DNA from: Epiperipatus broadwayi
Lineage: Eukaryota; Onychophora; Udeonychophora; Euonychophora; Peripatidae
DNA length: 64,000 bases
Reading direction: 5' to 3'
NCBI GenBank assembly: GCA_028023455.1
Contig: JAQFVV010012536.1
Location: forward strand, 702,001 to 766,000
The notes under the pieces are model-generated. The model worked only from the letters and a program-made list of their open reading frames with translations, searched no databases and was not told where the DNA came from. Position numbers and translations under genes: made by a program. Below are positions 11,835 to 23,811 of this stretch, piece by piece. Positions within the stretch are counted from its first letter, which is position 1; every line of letters starts with the position of its first letter.

Positions 11835-13060
11835 AATGCCAAACAAATGTGAACAAAAGAGTGATTTATATATTTCTTTTATTGATTTAGTCAAGGCATT
11901 TGATTCAGTTAATAAAGCAAGTCTATGGCATTGTTTGAAATTAATTGATTATCCATATGGATTCTATATATAATGCCATGAGAGGAAATGTTATTACTAT
12001 AAATGAAAATATAAGGTATTTGAAATAAAAAGTTATGTTAAACTGAGAAGTGGACTTTCTTCAACCTTGTTTTCAATTTTTATGATAGTGATCTTTGCAA
12101 TTATTTATAGATGACTTAATGAAACAAGAATAAAGATGTGATACAGGTTTGATTGGAATATTTAATTTGATTTTATTAAAAAAATCTACTTGGGATTCTG
12201 GATTTACAATATGTTATTAAAATAGGCAAAACTCTCCATACAGTAGTGCCACCTTGTGCCAATCAGAGTAATCAATGGATGCCAGAAGGCTTGTGCATAA
12301 AATCTTTATCTAGTGCCACTCATCCAATATCCCCAGACTAGTTTCTGGTGATCATGTGATGTTTAGTGATTTACAATAGGCTGATGATATTGCTACATTT
12401 ATCAGTTCACAATATAGTTTGTAGAATGTACCTAATGTTTATAATGTAACATATAAAATATTTGGCTTAATAATTAACATCCAAAAAATGTCATTATCAG
12501 CCAGTGTTGGAATTAAAATTCCCAGCTACTTTTAATTTCGATGGTTATCAATACTTGAGAAATTGAGTCAGTTTAAATACCTTCATACTTCATAGTTTTA
12601 TATGTAGAATGGTGGACTTAGATATTAAAATATAATATAATGTGCGACTACTATTTTTAATGAATTAAAAAATATTTCATCTCACAGGAAATATTTATGG
12701 CAATTAAGTTGCCTACATGTAAAGTTATTTTCCCTAATTTATTGTGTCAGCATCAGACTTGAACACTCTACGATGCAGTATGAAGATATGAAAAAGTTTC
12801 CTTTAGGAATGCTTCATAAAATTTTAAAAATACAATGGTAAGATCATAAAAACAATTCATGTATTTTTCAACTTCCTAGATCTGACATTATGAAGTCCAC
12901 CATTGTAAAATTACCCCTTCATTTGATTAGCCATGAAAAACAAATGAATCATGCAAAACTTCCTACATGGGTGTTTTAATGGTGAACATGAGCATGCTTT
13001 TTATGGAAGAGGTAAACCACATCTATTGTAAGGATTAACCAAAGACATTTCAATGGAACA
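11835..13060 (+). pseudogene. RTE-like LINE reverse transcriptase remnant
   Basis: Plus-strand translation shows decayed reverse transcriptase: FIDLVKAFDSVN (motif A region) at about 11882-11920, followed by RSGLSSTLFSIF (motif B region, normally GVKQGC-like) near 12050, and, after an inserted foldback element, ADDIATFISSQ at about 12382 (motif C, whose Tyr codon is disrupted by the insertion). Further downstream, NIQKMS and FKYLH resemble the conserved segments after motif C in endonuclease-reverse transcriptase LINEs. Many stops and frameshifts, so it is non-functional. Assignment to the RTE group is from motif style only. Confidence 0.65.
12212..12367. mobile_element. foldback element family A, short copy inside a LINE
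   Basis: Flanked by the 11-bp direct repeat GATTTACAATA (12201-12211 and 12368-12378). It starts TGTTATTAAAATAGGCAAAAC and ends near GATCATGTGATGTTTAGT. It splits the reverse transcriptase motif C of the surrounding LINE remnant, so the two flanks independently confirm the empty site. It keeps half of the hammerhead-like motif on the minus strand (12324-12345: GAAAC, TAGTC, TGGGGATATTGG) but not the CTGATGA half. Non-coding. Confidence 0.75.
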
Positions 13061-13719
13061 TAATATTGCTTGTTTTCATTGGAAAGATGTGGCATAGAAT
13101 ATATTGAAGAGACACAATTATTCATTCTATTGAAGTATTTCAGAAAGAAAAATTTTCTGCTGAAGAAATTAAATGACAACAACACAAAAGAACAAACAAA
13201 GACAAATATGGCTCACCATGCTGTACATGTTTGTGTTTTTGTGGTTTTTAGTTTGTAGTCATGGCAAAATTCATTTATAGAATACTCCCCCCCCCTTCAT
13301 GTTGAAATGGCCATACTCATTTACAAGTGTCTGTAAATCTGTATAAATATGCTCCCCCCCCCCAACCCCCAAAATTTTTATAGGTAAATTCATGATAATC
13401 TTCATTTTTAGTCATTTACCTTTTCCTAATAATGCATTTTTATATGTGCATCATTATATACTTTCAGTTAAGATGAAATAATATAAATTGTTAAAATATG
13501 TATTTATTTGGACTACAAAAATATGATAGATCAAAGTGCATCTTAGTGGTCAATAGCATGCTTTCCCCCACTTCCAATGTCCACAATCATGTTTTATTAA
13601 AAAGTAAAAGATAATATATATGTTTTAGAAATCTATATATGCAATTATCTTTTCCTTACAATTTCTATAACACATTTTTTTCTAGAAAATGATTTTTTGA
13701 ATATTATCATAAAATTATC
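13061..13719. other. AT-rich non-coding stretch
   Basis: Contains two poly-C runs near 13290 and 13360. The overlapping short ORFs on both strands around 12976-13258 do not resemble known proteins and may be the decayed tail of the preceding LINE. Nothing else supported. Confidence 0.5.
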
Positions 13720-13809
13720 CTTTTTTTATATGTCAATGTGTTGACTGGGAAGTGAATGGGGTCGGCTGCTTGGAAGGCAGTTACACTAACCTCTAGGCCA
13801 CCAATGATT
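13720..13809 (-). mobile_element. tRNA-derived SINE
   Basis: On the minus strand: TTGGTGGCCTAGAGGTTAGT (A-box-like), GCCTTCCAAGCAG, then a B-box-like segment and GTCAACACATTGACATAT followed by an A-rich tail. The same layout occurs at 22.4, 27.3, 32.4, 53.7 and 56.1 kb. The tRNA-like A and B boxes imply a pol III promoter. Short copy, decayed. Confidence 0.75.
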
Positions 13810-15149
13810 GATATACTTTTTTTTAATTAAAATAAATAATTCATTTGCAATATACTGTAAAAGATTTATACATTTTAAACTTATATTGTAAATATAATTC
13901 TAAAACTGCCAAAATAAATTTGAAGCTTTTATTTTTGGATAGTAAACTAGACAACCCAATATAATGGCAAGAACTCATAGCTTGCCAGTGTACCCAATCT
14001 GTTCGTTCAGTTTTTTTATATTATTCTTAATAAATTTGTATATATATATATAATGATAAATAATGTTTTAATATTGAATAAATATAATATCATGAAATTT
14101 ACCAAGTCTATTTTAAATGATAATTGAACTGCCCTCTAGCGATCATGTTCAATAACTTTTTACAGCAAGAAAATGGATCCACTTATTACCATAATCTAGA
14201 TCATTTTATTTAGAGTTATCCAGAACAATAATAGCCAGAGAGCAAACTTAAACCTGCCTACATATATATATATCAGTTAAATTACATAACAATAGTAAAA
14301 TAAATCAGTGTTTTTAATATATTCTTATAAAAATGGTGAAGAAGGCCAGCATAACCATTGTTGATTGACATTTCATGCAAGCCCTAACCATTTAAGTTTT
14401 TAGCATGCTAATATCAAAACTTTCAATAAATTATTAATCTTTTAACAACTCATTAATAGATTATCATTCTGTTCATTTCTTGTTAACAGAGGTCTGCAGT
14501 AGAATCACAACTAGTAAAATTTGATTTACTTGTATCTAGAATTGATAATTTTGAATAGCTGTAATTCAGTTTTATATATGCATAAAGTCATAAACTATAA
14601 GTAATAATCAAAAATTGGAATCTATCAAAATAAATAATAATTGATTGTTAAAAAAGTAAAATAAATTAAAATATTACTACAGTCTTATGGTAGGTAGACT
14701 ATTTTAGTAACAACTAACATTTCAAAATTGCAGTAATTAAAATTTGGATAAGAAGTCAAAATAAATATAGGTGTGAAAGTTTATAGAAAAAGAAACGCTG
14801 TAAATTATGTTTTTTTAAAGAAACAATCAAAGTAAAAATGGATATAGAAGTTTAAAAAAAGGCAATCAGAATTGAATTATATTTTGTCTAAACAAAAAGT
14901 ATGTATTTCAAAATCAAAATGGCTTAATATACTTCTCAAAGAAAATAATAATCAATTAATGAAATGAAAATCATGTTAATGGAAAGCTAGGTAAATAAAT
15001 TGTGAAATGGTGATTGGTTCTCTCTCCAAGGTGTCTGAAGTGCTGTCAAGGAATAAGCACATGGATTAGATAGCAGCATAATTTAGTTATTCACTACAAA
15101 ATTTAAAGGTGCTAATGTATCTGGATCGTGGGTTATAACATGAAATGTG
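13810..15149. other. AT-rich non-coding stretch
   Basis: No ORF or repeat I recognise beyond short TA runs. Confidence 0.5.
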
Positions 15150-15386
15150 ACATCTTAACTACAATGAATCAGTGCATTAGCATTAATTTTTGTTTTAAAC
15201 TGGGAAAAACTGATAACCCAAACTTCAAATGGAGTTGGGCTGTACATATTGGTAGAGTAGATGATAATAGATGGAAATTTGCAATTTTAAACTGGATTTC
15301 AAGAGGTTGTAAAAGACCTAGAAAGAAACCACATGTGAGATGAACGGATGAAATAAAAAAGTGTGCCCGTAGCAAAGTGAAGACAT
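15150..15386 (+). pseudogene. LINE 3' end remnant (endonuclease-reverse transcriptase C-terminus)
   Basis: Plus-strand translation gives a segment with VHIGRVDDNRWKFAIL, then NWISRGCKRPRKKPHVR, a stop, and TDEIKKCA. This is the C-terminal pattern of RTE-like endonuclease-reverse transcriptases (GH(I/V)xR..DxRW ... RGRPxxRW.D(D/E)I). Related remnants lie at 56.9 and 62.1 kb. It is 5'-truncated, carries a stop, and lies just upstream of a PLE insertion at 15415. Confidence 0.7.
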
Positions 15387-15414
15387 AAATTGCGATAATA
15401 TTTTCAAGTGGTTT

Positions 15415-16200
15415 AATATATATATGTGCTCTGCGCACAGTTAATGAAGCTATTAATAAATTGTCAAAATTTTTACTGCCAAGCGCTTTCGTGACAGTCT
15501 ACAGTCCCATATTCATGGCGAGTTATTCTGTTAATAACTGTAAAACTATGCAAATTTATATGCAGATATTACGTGGACCATTTACGAGATAGGGAATAGC
15601 AGGCCTCTCTTCTGTTGATTGCCGATGGGTCAGCCGCAATAAAGTAAGCTTCCCTAACTTTACGTTTGGTGTCGTTTGTTTCAGAGCAAACGACACTGGC
15701 TGTGGTAGGTAGAAAAGCATGTCCAGAGTTTCTTTCGTGTTCGACAAACATCGAATTACCTTCATACTTTGTTTTGGTTTTATTGTAATGGTAAACAAAG
15801 TATGAAGGTAATTTGATTTTTGTCGAACACGAAAGAAACTCTGGACATGCTTTTCTACCTACCACAGCCAGTGTCGTTTGCTCTGAAATAAACGACACCA
15901 AACGTAAAGTTAGGGAAGCTTACTTCATTGCGGCTGACCCATCGGCAATCAACAGAAGAGAGGCCTGCTATTCCCTATCTCGTAAATGGTCCACGTAACA
16001 TCTGCATATAAATTTGCATAAAATTTGCATAGTTTTACAGTTATTAACAGAATAACTCGCCATGAATATGGGACTGTAAACTGTCCCGAAAGCGCTTAGC
16101 AGTAAAAATTTTGACAATTTATTAATAGCTTCATTAAATGTGCGCAGAGCACATGTATATATTAATTTATTTAAGCGTTAATGAAGTAAAATCTTAACTA
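15415..16200. mobile_element. Penelope-like element 3' end as a long hairpin
   Basis: Two arms, about 15417-15774 and 15793-16161, are inverted copies around an 18-nt spacer; one arm has an extra ~11-nt TTTGCATAAAA-type duplication. Each arm encodes the same PLE C-terminal tail: FVEHERNSGHAFLPTTA, then KRKVREAYFIAADPSAINRR (plus strand to about 15998; minus strand to about 15569). HERxSGH and the INR residues match the GIY-YIG endonuclease tail of PLEs. The whole is flanked by the 13-bp direct repeat TTTCAAGTGGTTT (15402-15414 and 16201-16213). Both arms end with a GAAA-containing hairpin. PLEs are known to insert as partial tandem or inverted copies. The catalytic domain is missing, so this copy is dead. 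Confidence 0.8.
16059..16100 (+). ncRNA. hammerhead-like hairpin of the PLE end (right arm)
   Basis: Sequence: GCC, ATGAATAT, stem GGGAC-loop-GTCCC, GAAA, then GCGCTT and AGC. The mirror copy on the minus strand (15478-15519) and the 5.7-kb PLE (5746-5787) share the layout. PLE terminal regions are known to carry hammerhead motifs with minimal stem III. Here the stem II-GAAA half fits well, but the CTGATGA half is non-canonical (CATGAATAT), so activity is doubtful. Confidence 0.35.
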
Positions 16201-16751
16201 TTTCAAGTGGTTTGTAATACGTAACGATTGCAAAAATAGTATGGAATACACTGTACAAATATATAATACCCTCTGTCACACTTCATATCGAAACATAAAA
16301 CTTTTGTGGTAAATAGCTTGAACAAAAAAAGCCGTCACTTTTTTTAATAGAATACACTATATATATGCTAATAATATTTCATTTCTCTAGGCATCTAAAA
16401 TAATCCAGAAAATTTAAACTAGAACTTAACAAATTACTTTAAAATACTAAAAACTTTTAAAACTAGGTGATACTTTAAAAAAATCAAAAAGAATATAACA
16501 TACACTTTATTAAAAACAGCTACTCAGTCGAAATGAACAAAAAATTCCAGCATTTTACTAAAAAGTTCATAAAATATTAAAGCATTTAAAATAAATGTAG
16601 AAACTATAATTTAAAGTAGCAATAAAAACTTAGCATTTGCCATGAAAATTATTTTATCAATAAAAAAAAAAGTTGTAATTATTAAAAACAAGAATGATAT
16701 TAAGTGTGGAATAATCTTTATAAAGAAGCATCCTATAATAAGCATTTAAAT

Positions 16752-17108
16752 CAGGGGTGGGGAATCTTTTTTGCGCCAAGGGCTATTTGGATATTTATAA
16801 TCTCATTCGCGAGCCACACCAAATAATCGACTTAAAAATTAGCCTTAATATTTTTGATCGCAATTTACTTAGTTGGCCTCTGATAGAATAAGGTAGAAAT
16901 ATTATAAAGGTTGGAAACAGAAAAAGGTGTTTGAAAAAATAAATGTTTTATTTTACTAACTCTTAATTCAATATTTGCACTGCACGTGTGTTTAAATAGA
17001 AGTTTATTATAGATCCATTTTATATACGTAGTTGAAAATATCTGGAGGACGGAATGAGAGTTTTGAAGAGCTGGACTTGGCTTACCATGCAGAGGTTCCC
17101 CACCACTA
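16752..17108. mobile_element. non-autonomous hAT-like transposon
   Basis: Terminal inverted repeats start CAGGGGTGGGGAATCT on the left; the right end, reverse-complemented, reads TAGTGGTGGGGAACCT. CAGGGGTGGGnAA is a common hAT terminus. Flanks ATTTAAAT (16744-16751) and CTTTAAAT (17109-17116) match at 7 of 8 bases, the size expected for a hAT target duplication. Internal GCGCCAAGGGCTATTTGG and GCGAGCCACACC are typical of such elements. About 357 bp with no transposase ORF, so it would have depended on an autonomous partner. Confidence 0.8.
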
Positions 17109-17951
17109 CTTTAAATGATGTGGTGTGGGAGATTATTTAATATATTTATAACAATAATTATGGAAATACCACACATTCTAAAAAAAATATGTGCGGGCAA
17201 TTTAATCTATAGAAGACTGAAAAACTTCAGGAAATCTATCACATAATTAATAATTTTAGATATTTCAAAAGAAAGTGAGTTAGAGAAATTGCTGATAAAG
17301 TTCTGTATAATAAGGATGTATCACTTGATTGTTAAAACGCATGTTGTGATATATATATATTGTAATCTTCCCTTCCGGTTCTTCAACACCTCTACCCTAC
17401 CTTCTCTTTATACCTCTATGTTACTAGCTCAATAATTAACAATCAAATATAATAACAATAAAGTATAAGACTCTTTATAGGGCTTGAAACTTGTGATACA
17501 TCAAAATATAAAATAGACTTTAGGGACGATTACAACATAGAGGTTTTAACATTGAGAAGTATATAAAATACACTCCACAATGGCATTCCTATTGTAAAAA
17601 TTATCCTACTACCATCATATTATAATCATTATGAAAATCCTCACAATGAACAATGACTAATATAATATTTCGTTGAAACAATGCTTTAACTACTCTTCTA
17701 TAATTTAAAAACCTCAAAATAAAAATATTAAAACAAATCTGACATTAAATTACAAGAATTAATATTATCCTATGGCTATCTCAGGGACCATAATTATTCT
17801 ATTCTAAAATATAATGTAACAATTAGATTAATAATTAAATAATTAAATCGCAAGAGGGATTTTAGTAGGATACAATCATTTAAATAAAATCACACCATTA
17901 CAAACATTGATTATCCTCCTATTTGAAAATTAATCTAACTGTAATAATAAA

Positions 17952-18042
17952 TCTAACTGTCACATGCCTTCTGGCATCCATTGATTGCTCTTTTTAAGAA
18001 AAGATGGCACTACTATATGGAGAGTGTTGTTTTGTTTTGAAT
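17952..18042 (-). mobile_element. foldback element family A, short copy
   Basis: Flanked by the 12-bp direct repeat TGTAATAATAAA (17940-17951 and 18043-18054). Internal CTTCTGGCATCCATTGATTG and GGCACTACTATATGGAGAGT are family A blocks in inverted orientation. Only 91 bp, non-coding. The direct repeat is AT-rich, so somewhat less certain. Confidence 0.6.
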
Positions 18043-18159
18043 TGTAATAATAAAGCTTACCAACACTGAATATCTACTCATTACCTTCATTTAAATAATT
18101 TAATTTACTTTCTGGAAATTTATTCTTTTACTTATATTAATAACAATCACTATACTAAC

Positions 18160-18290
18160 CTGTTTGATGTGCTATTAGTAACAGTTGGATGTATTTGTAA
18201 TATTTAAATAAAGTTAAATTTTTCTAAAGCCATTCAATAAGCATATTAGATGATGCAAATAGTCCAATATATAAATACAACTACAATACC
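18160..18290 (+). repeat. SINE 3' tail fragment
   Basis: The segment with AAATAAAGTTAAATTTTTCT and AATAGTCCAATATATAAATA is the same 3' tail found twice, inverted, at 52.07-52.70 kb. The tRNA-like head is missing here. Confidence 0.6.
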
Positions 18291-20913
18291 ATAGTCACAA
18301 ACCTTCAGGAAACACTATACAATACTCATTTTTATTCTAATCAAAAGCTTTATTATACAGTTATTATCTATACAGTCTAACTCAATGAAATACATTTCTT
18401 ACTTAGCATTCATCCATTGTAATTAGATCCTTCAGAATTACAAACCTTAAAATATATTTGGTCAGTAACCTGTACTCTGAAATAATATAATACTTCTAAA
18501 TTTATGATATAAAATACTATTTCAAAATTAGATTACACAATCAGAATGTGTCTCTTAAAACATACCATTAATTTTTATTATATGCTTTCCATTTTGTAAT
18601 ACTTAATAGTACTTTAATCTTCAAGATTCTTTTATATCTATTAAAAAGATGAAGTACTACAAACACCCTTTATTATAGTTATAATTAATGTGTCAATTAT
18701 AAATTATTAAATATAATCCTTCAAATAAAGCATGTAATCAATATATGCTATATATAATTCTGTGTGGATAATGCGCGTTATTGATATGCCCTTGTGATGG
18801 AAATGACTCTGAAATGCAATGAAATTACTAATACAAAATTAAAATTAAAATATTTATAACAATAATAATGAACAACAAACAGCTATACACTTTATGTTAA
18901 ATAATTTATTAACAAAATAATCATTTAACTGTTTATAAATTTACAATAAAATTATTTACATTCAGCACAGATAGACATAATAATTATTCTATACATTTAA
19001 TCTTTCCCATATTCAGTATCTAATTCTTTAAAATAATAAGTTCATTCTTCTTACCATCATGTATGTTTTCATACTAATATTATCGAGTTTTACAATTCAT
19101 GAGTTATCTAGTGGTTATCTTCTTGGTCATCTTTCTCTATTTACCTTATATTTTTGTAACTCCCAATATTTTAATAAAATTATATTTAAATTATATTTCC
19201 TATTCAAAATTTGTATAAAAATATTGCACTATAATCTTATAACCAAAAATTATTGCTGCTGTGGTAATGTTACAATAAATAATAAAAACAATATTTATAA
19301 TGTATTCAAAATGATGTGAAATTAAGGGTGCTTTTTCATATAATGTAATTCATTTTATACATTCATTCTCTATCAAATACTTATATATTTTCTGTTCGTC
19401 TTTGATCTCAGGTATCATTATTCATATAATAATTCATTCAGATTTTATTCAAATATAAAGTATTTGTTTTATATATGGTCTTACTACTTTTAAGCTAATC
19501 TGTCAAAACTTAGGAAGAAAAACTATGACATTCTTAAAATATTTAGTAAACTTTTGATGCTTACTCTATTCTTATTTACCAGACAACTTCATAGATAAGA
19601 AACTGATTTTATAAAAAATACTATATCTTAATAGAAGGATGGAGGTTTTCCTTATTTATGAGATGTCATACTTTGGCAGGTAATCATTTTCCTCATGATC
19701 TTACCCCAATTTTTCCCCGGCTTATTCAGAAAGCACTTATGGTATATGCAATACTCATGTCTTTGCAGAAAATCCTCCCATCTTTTTCTGATAAACTATA
19801 TGGATATCACAAAGATTAATCCTATTCAATTATTTAATTACTTCTTTAAGATGATATTTTATATCCTATCTTGGAAATTCAACTCATCTTTCCCTAGTGT
19901 GTCTTCAACATCTATTATTATACTACCTCTGGACCAATAATATAATCCAATCTTCCCCTTAAATATTTTTCTATCCACATTTGAGCTCATGTTACAAAAC
20001 AAATAGTCTACCCTTTATTATCACCAATATGATACTTTTGTTTTGTTGTTTTTGGATATAACAAATGAGATCATGATTAGTTGTTTATTTTTACATTAAC
20101 ATTCACTCTTTTCTTACTCTCATAAATAACATTACATTTTAGAATATATTTATTATTATTTTCATAGTAATCCTAGAAATTTTTATTTATCACCACTAGT
20201 TTATTTCCTTTGTCAAATATACTTTATGATAATAAATTTGAAATACTTCTATAACACATTTTACCACACACAATTTTTAAAAATATATACTGACTAAAAT
20301 ATAAAGTTAAAATATCATAGCCCATACACACACTTTCATGTTATAACTCATGTATACTCTCTTCATACCTTTAAGCATATTCTTCATTTTTGTTAAAAGA
20401 CCAGAATGTATAATAAAAAGGGTAAATACTTTGTAACCGTATATACCAGAATGCATATAAAATTGTTTCAATTAATGCTAACTATAATACCTAGCATTTA
20501 TATTTCATATCAAACCTTGTACATGCAATATTTTCAAAAAATAATGATAGTATGAATAATAATTTCAGTACACATGTGGGTATTTGTAAATTATTTTGAA
20601 AACCTAATTGTAAAGTTAATATTAAATACATTTTGAAAAAATATATGTCAAATAATTATATTCAAAAAATTATATTTTTGAATCAATATAAAAATATTAA
20701 TGAATTATGACAGAGAATACGATAAGACTCAAGAGCATTGAGTTAGCTTTCTGCAGGTTGCTGCCAAAATCAGAGTGCTAAATTGAACTGCCTTCATTAA
20801 AATATGCATATATAGTTGGTGAAGATCAATATGTAAATAAAGTGTATGTAAATTAGATGTTCCATTTTTTTGATAATGGAACACAGGAATCTTTTCTATT
20901 AATAGTATGTGGA

Positions 20914-21428
20914 TCCTTGGCAATAACCCAAGCCTCTTTATATTTTCTTTTCCTATCATCTCTCTCTGCATATATTACCATATAATGCTAAATTGTCCAT
21001 TCACTTTACTACTGTTACACAATGCTTTATTTACCACGCTTTTCTACAGTTTACAGTTTCAATTGCCTCAGCAATCTTCGTCAAAACTTTATATCAAACT
21101 CCCTGGCAGTAACCCAAGCCTCTTTATATTTTCTTTTCCTATCAGCTCTTTCTGCACATATTTCCATATAATACTAAATTCTCCATTTTCTTTACTACTG
21201 TTACACAATGCTTTATTTACCACCCTTTTCTACAGTTTACAGTTTTTATTGCCCCAGCAATCTTCTTCAGAACTTTATATCTCCTAGTCTCAAACTCCCT
21301 GGCAGTAACCCAATCCTCTTTATATATTTTTTTCCTATCAGCTCTCTCTGCACATATTATCATATAATACTTAATTGTCGATTCACTTTACTACTGTTAC
21401 ACAATGCTTTATTTACTACCCTTTTCTC
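20914..21428. repeat. three tandem ~190-bp units
   Basis: Units begin at about 20914, 21101 and 21297 with C(C/T)(C/T)TGGCA(A/G)TAACCCAA. Each contains TTACTACTGTTACACAATGC and a CTACAGTTTACAGTTT block (third unit partial). Spacings of about 187 and 196 bp. The overlapping plus-strand ORFs are read-through of the repeat, not evidence of a gene. Confidence 0.9.
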
Positions 21429-23811
21429 ACATTATTTTTAAAATTTTAACACTTAAAGCAATGTTACTAATGTATTACTTACAAAAATAATAATAGTTAA
21501 AAATGTAATTTATGCTTCACAAATTTATCCTTAAAATAGATCAATTAGAAGCTGTCCATATTTTAAAATTCATTAACATTTTAACATTTCTTTTGCCTTA
21601 TAGACTTTGTTTAGATTATATTTTAACATTTTACTTTAAAATTAAATTTTATTTTATATTATGTATCAATAAATTTTATTTGATTTATTAGAAATATAAG
21701 TTTACAAATGAAAAACATTCTTAAGAATAATATTTTAATTTAAGTTTGCAAATATAAAAAAAAAAAACTAATAAACTAAAATATCTAATTAGAGTAAATG
21801 GTTTTGTTATTATGTGATTGCCAATAAAAATACATTTAGTATAAAACAAAAATTGTTTTAAATCCATTTCTAGAATCCAAATGAATTAATGCTAAGTGAT
21901 TATTAAGCAATGAAATTATGTTTTAAAATTTTAAATTTCACTTATAATTATTTAAAATTTGATAAAAAAAACAGTAATTATAAAAGCATTATTTTTTCAA
22001 CCAATTACAGCTTCCTGCTTTTCATTCTTATATTTATCTTGACTACTCTTCTTCTAAAAGCAAATATTTTGGAATAATATCTGAGTGCAATCATACTTTT
22101 GTCTTAAAATAAATATTTCAAATATTTTGTAATAATAATCATAAACATATAAACAAACTATGGAAAGTATATGCTTTAATTTTCAAAAATCTAAATAAAA
22201 AAAGCATGAGTGTTTTCAAAAGCTAATGCAAGCATTTTTGGGGCCGAGGACAAACAAAACATGAATCAGCACTTTTTCCATATTGTTAGTATTAAATTTT
22301 TTGTATGATACTGACATCTTCAGATTTTATTTTAAATTAATAAATCAATATTATTTTAGTACAAACTTTTTTTTTCATATATCAAAGCGTTGACCGGTAA
22401 GTGAACCCAGGCCAGCTGCTTGGAAGGCAGCTATGCCAACTTCTATTCATTCCTCATAAATATTTTACCATTTTAGTACAAACTTTTTCCATCAAATGAA
22501 TGAAAAATCACAAAAAACATGCAAAAGGACAAAATTACAATGATGATCCTAGTGATACTGAACAACAAAAATAAGAATATCAACAGTCTTATAAGCTCAT
22601 TTGCAAAGTTTAGCTACTTCAACATTAATCCTTTGCCCCCTAGGGTGTAACAGATGTCCATTTGTATATAATAATAATCACAGACAACATCTAAACATAT
22701 TTTTAACAAAATAAAAACAATATATCAAAGGATTAGACAAATTGCTGTACAAAATAGATATAAACAAATACATGGATCTTAATGTGCTTACACATTCATT
22801 CACTTTTAACAAGATGCAATGATTTCTGAAAGGATATAAATTATGAAAAATAATACAGAACAATTATTACAATCAATTTTAGTTTTATGTGTAAGTTAAT
22901 GTGAAACTTGTGAACCACATGGCCATTATTCAATGTTTAAAATGCTCAATTATATGATGTATAGATATATATTTATTTTCTGTAGTTTCTATTTAATCTC
23001 TGTTCATGCTGCTTACAATATTGATCAAATGTTATCACTAAATACTGTTTTGTTTAATGGCATGTGACCAAATCTACAAAGTAACCCAAGTTATATATAG
23101 CAATGTCTTGTAAAAATTAAGAGACTAAGTAAATTAATAAATCAATATTATATTAACTCCAGTTTTTACTATGAAAAAAATTCAAAAGTGGGAAATGAAC
23201 ACTACAGAAAACTGTAAGAGAGTGGATTTAAATTGAAGTGAATTGAAGTTATACTATACCATGATGCAGAAACACTATAAAAAATATATTAATAAAAGCT
23301 TTGAAAGTATTTCCTTGAGTGAATTTTATTAACAATATTTTTAAAAATCTAAAAATTAATATATTTTTGAAGTAATTATTGAATTGGATGACAAATGTAT
23401 GATAAGAATAAATAGAAAAAACAAAAAATAATAATAATACAGAAAATTAAACTGTCCTAGAAAAAAAGAACATTTATTAAATAGGTTACTGCTTTTAAAT
23501 ATTCCTAACTGGAAAAGAACTTAGCATAAAAAATGGTACATGGAATGTTGGGAAAAATACTAAATTATTTTAGGGAATAGTTAGAATGCATATTCAGAAT
23601 GAGAGAGAAAGTTAAGCTGCACAATAATAGAAGTATTGGAAATATCTGAAAAAATGATCAGATATGATGATAATTTACATCAAACAGTTTTCATGCTATG
23701 AAATATGGCATGGAAAAAATGCATGCTGCTACTGGTTTTCAAAAAAAGAAGTAAAATACATGTGATAATTACTGAACAGTTAACATAAATATCGAGACAA
23801 AGCCTTAATAT
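21429..23811. other. AT-rich non-coding stretch
   Basis: Only a SINE at 22.37 kb is recognisable. Small ORFs (for example 22678-22863, minus) are low-complexity. Confidence 0.5.
22368..22447 (-). mobile_element. tRNA-derived SINE
   Basis: Minus strand carries GCCTTCCAAGCAGCTGGCC, a B-box-like segment and GTCAACGCTTTGATATAT with an A-rich tail, as in the 13.7- and 53.7-kb copies. The 5' end is degraded. Confidence 0.7.

Larger units (their letters stand above)
17109..20913. other. AT-rich non-coding stretch with small repeats
   Basis: Apart from a short family A element (17952-18042) and a SINE tail (about 18160-18290) I see no structure. ORFs near 19.06-19.94 kb are AT-driven and hydrophobic and do not resemble known proteins. 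Confidence 0.5.

Noticed and set aside
12976-13258. Overlapping 62-69 codon ORFs on both strands
   Set aside because: Composition is AT-driven and no domain is visible; more likely the decayed tail of the RTE-like LINE.
20907-21441. Overlapping plus-strand ORFs with repeated hydrophobic segments
   Set aside because: They follow the ~190-bp tandem repeat and have no independent support as a repeat protein.
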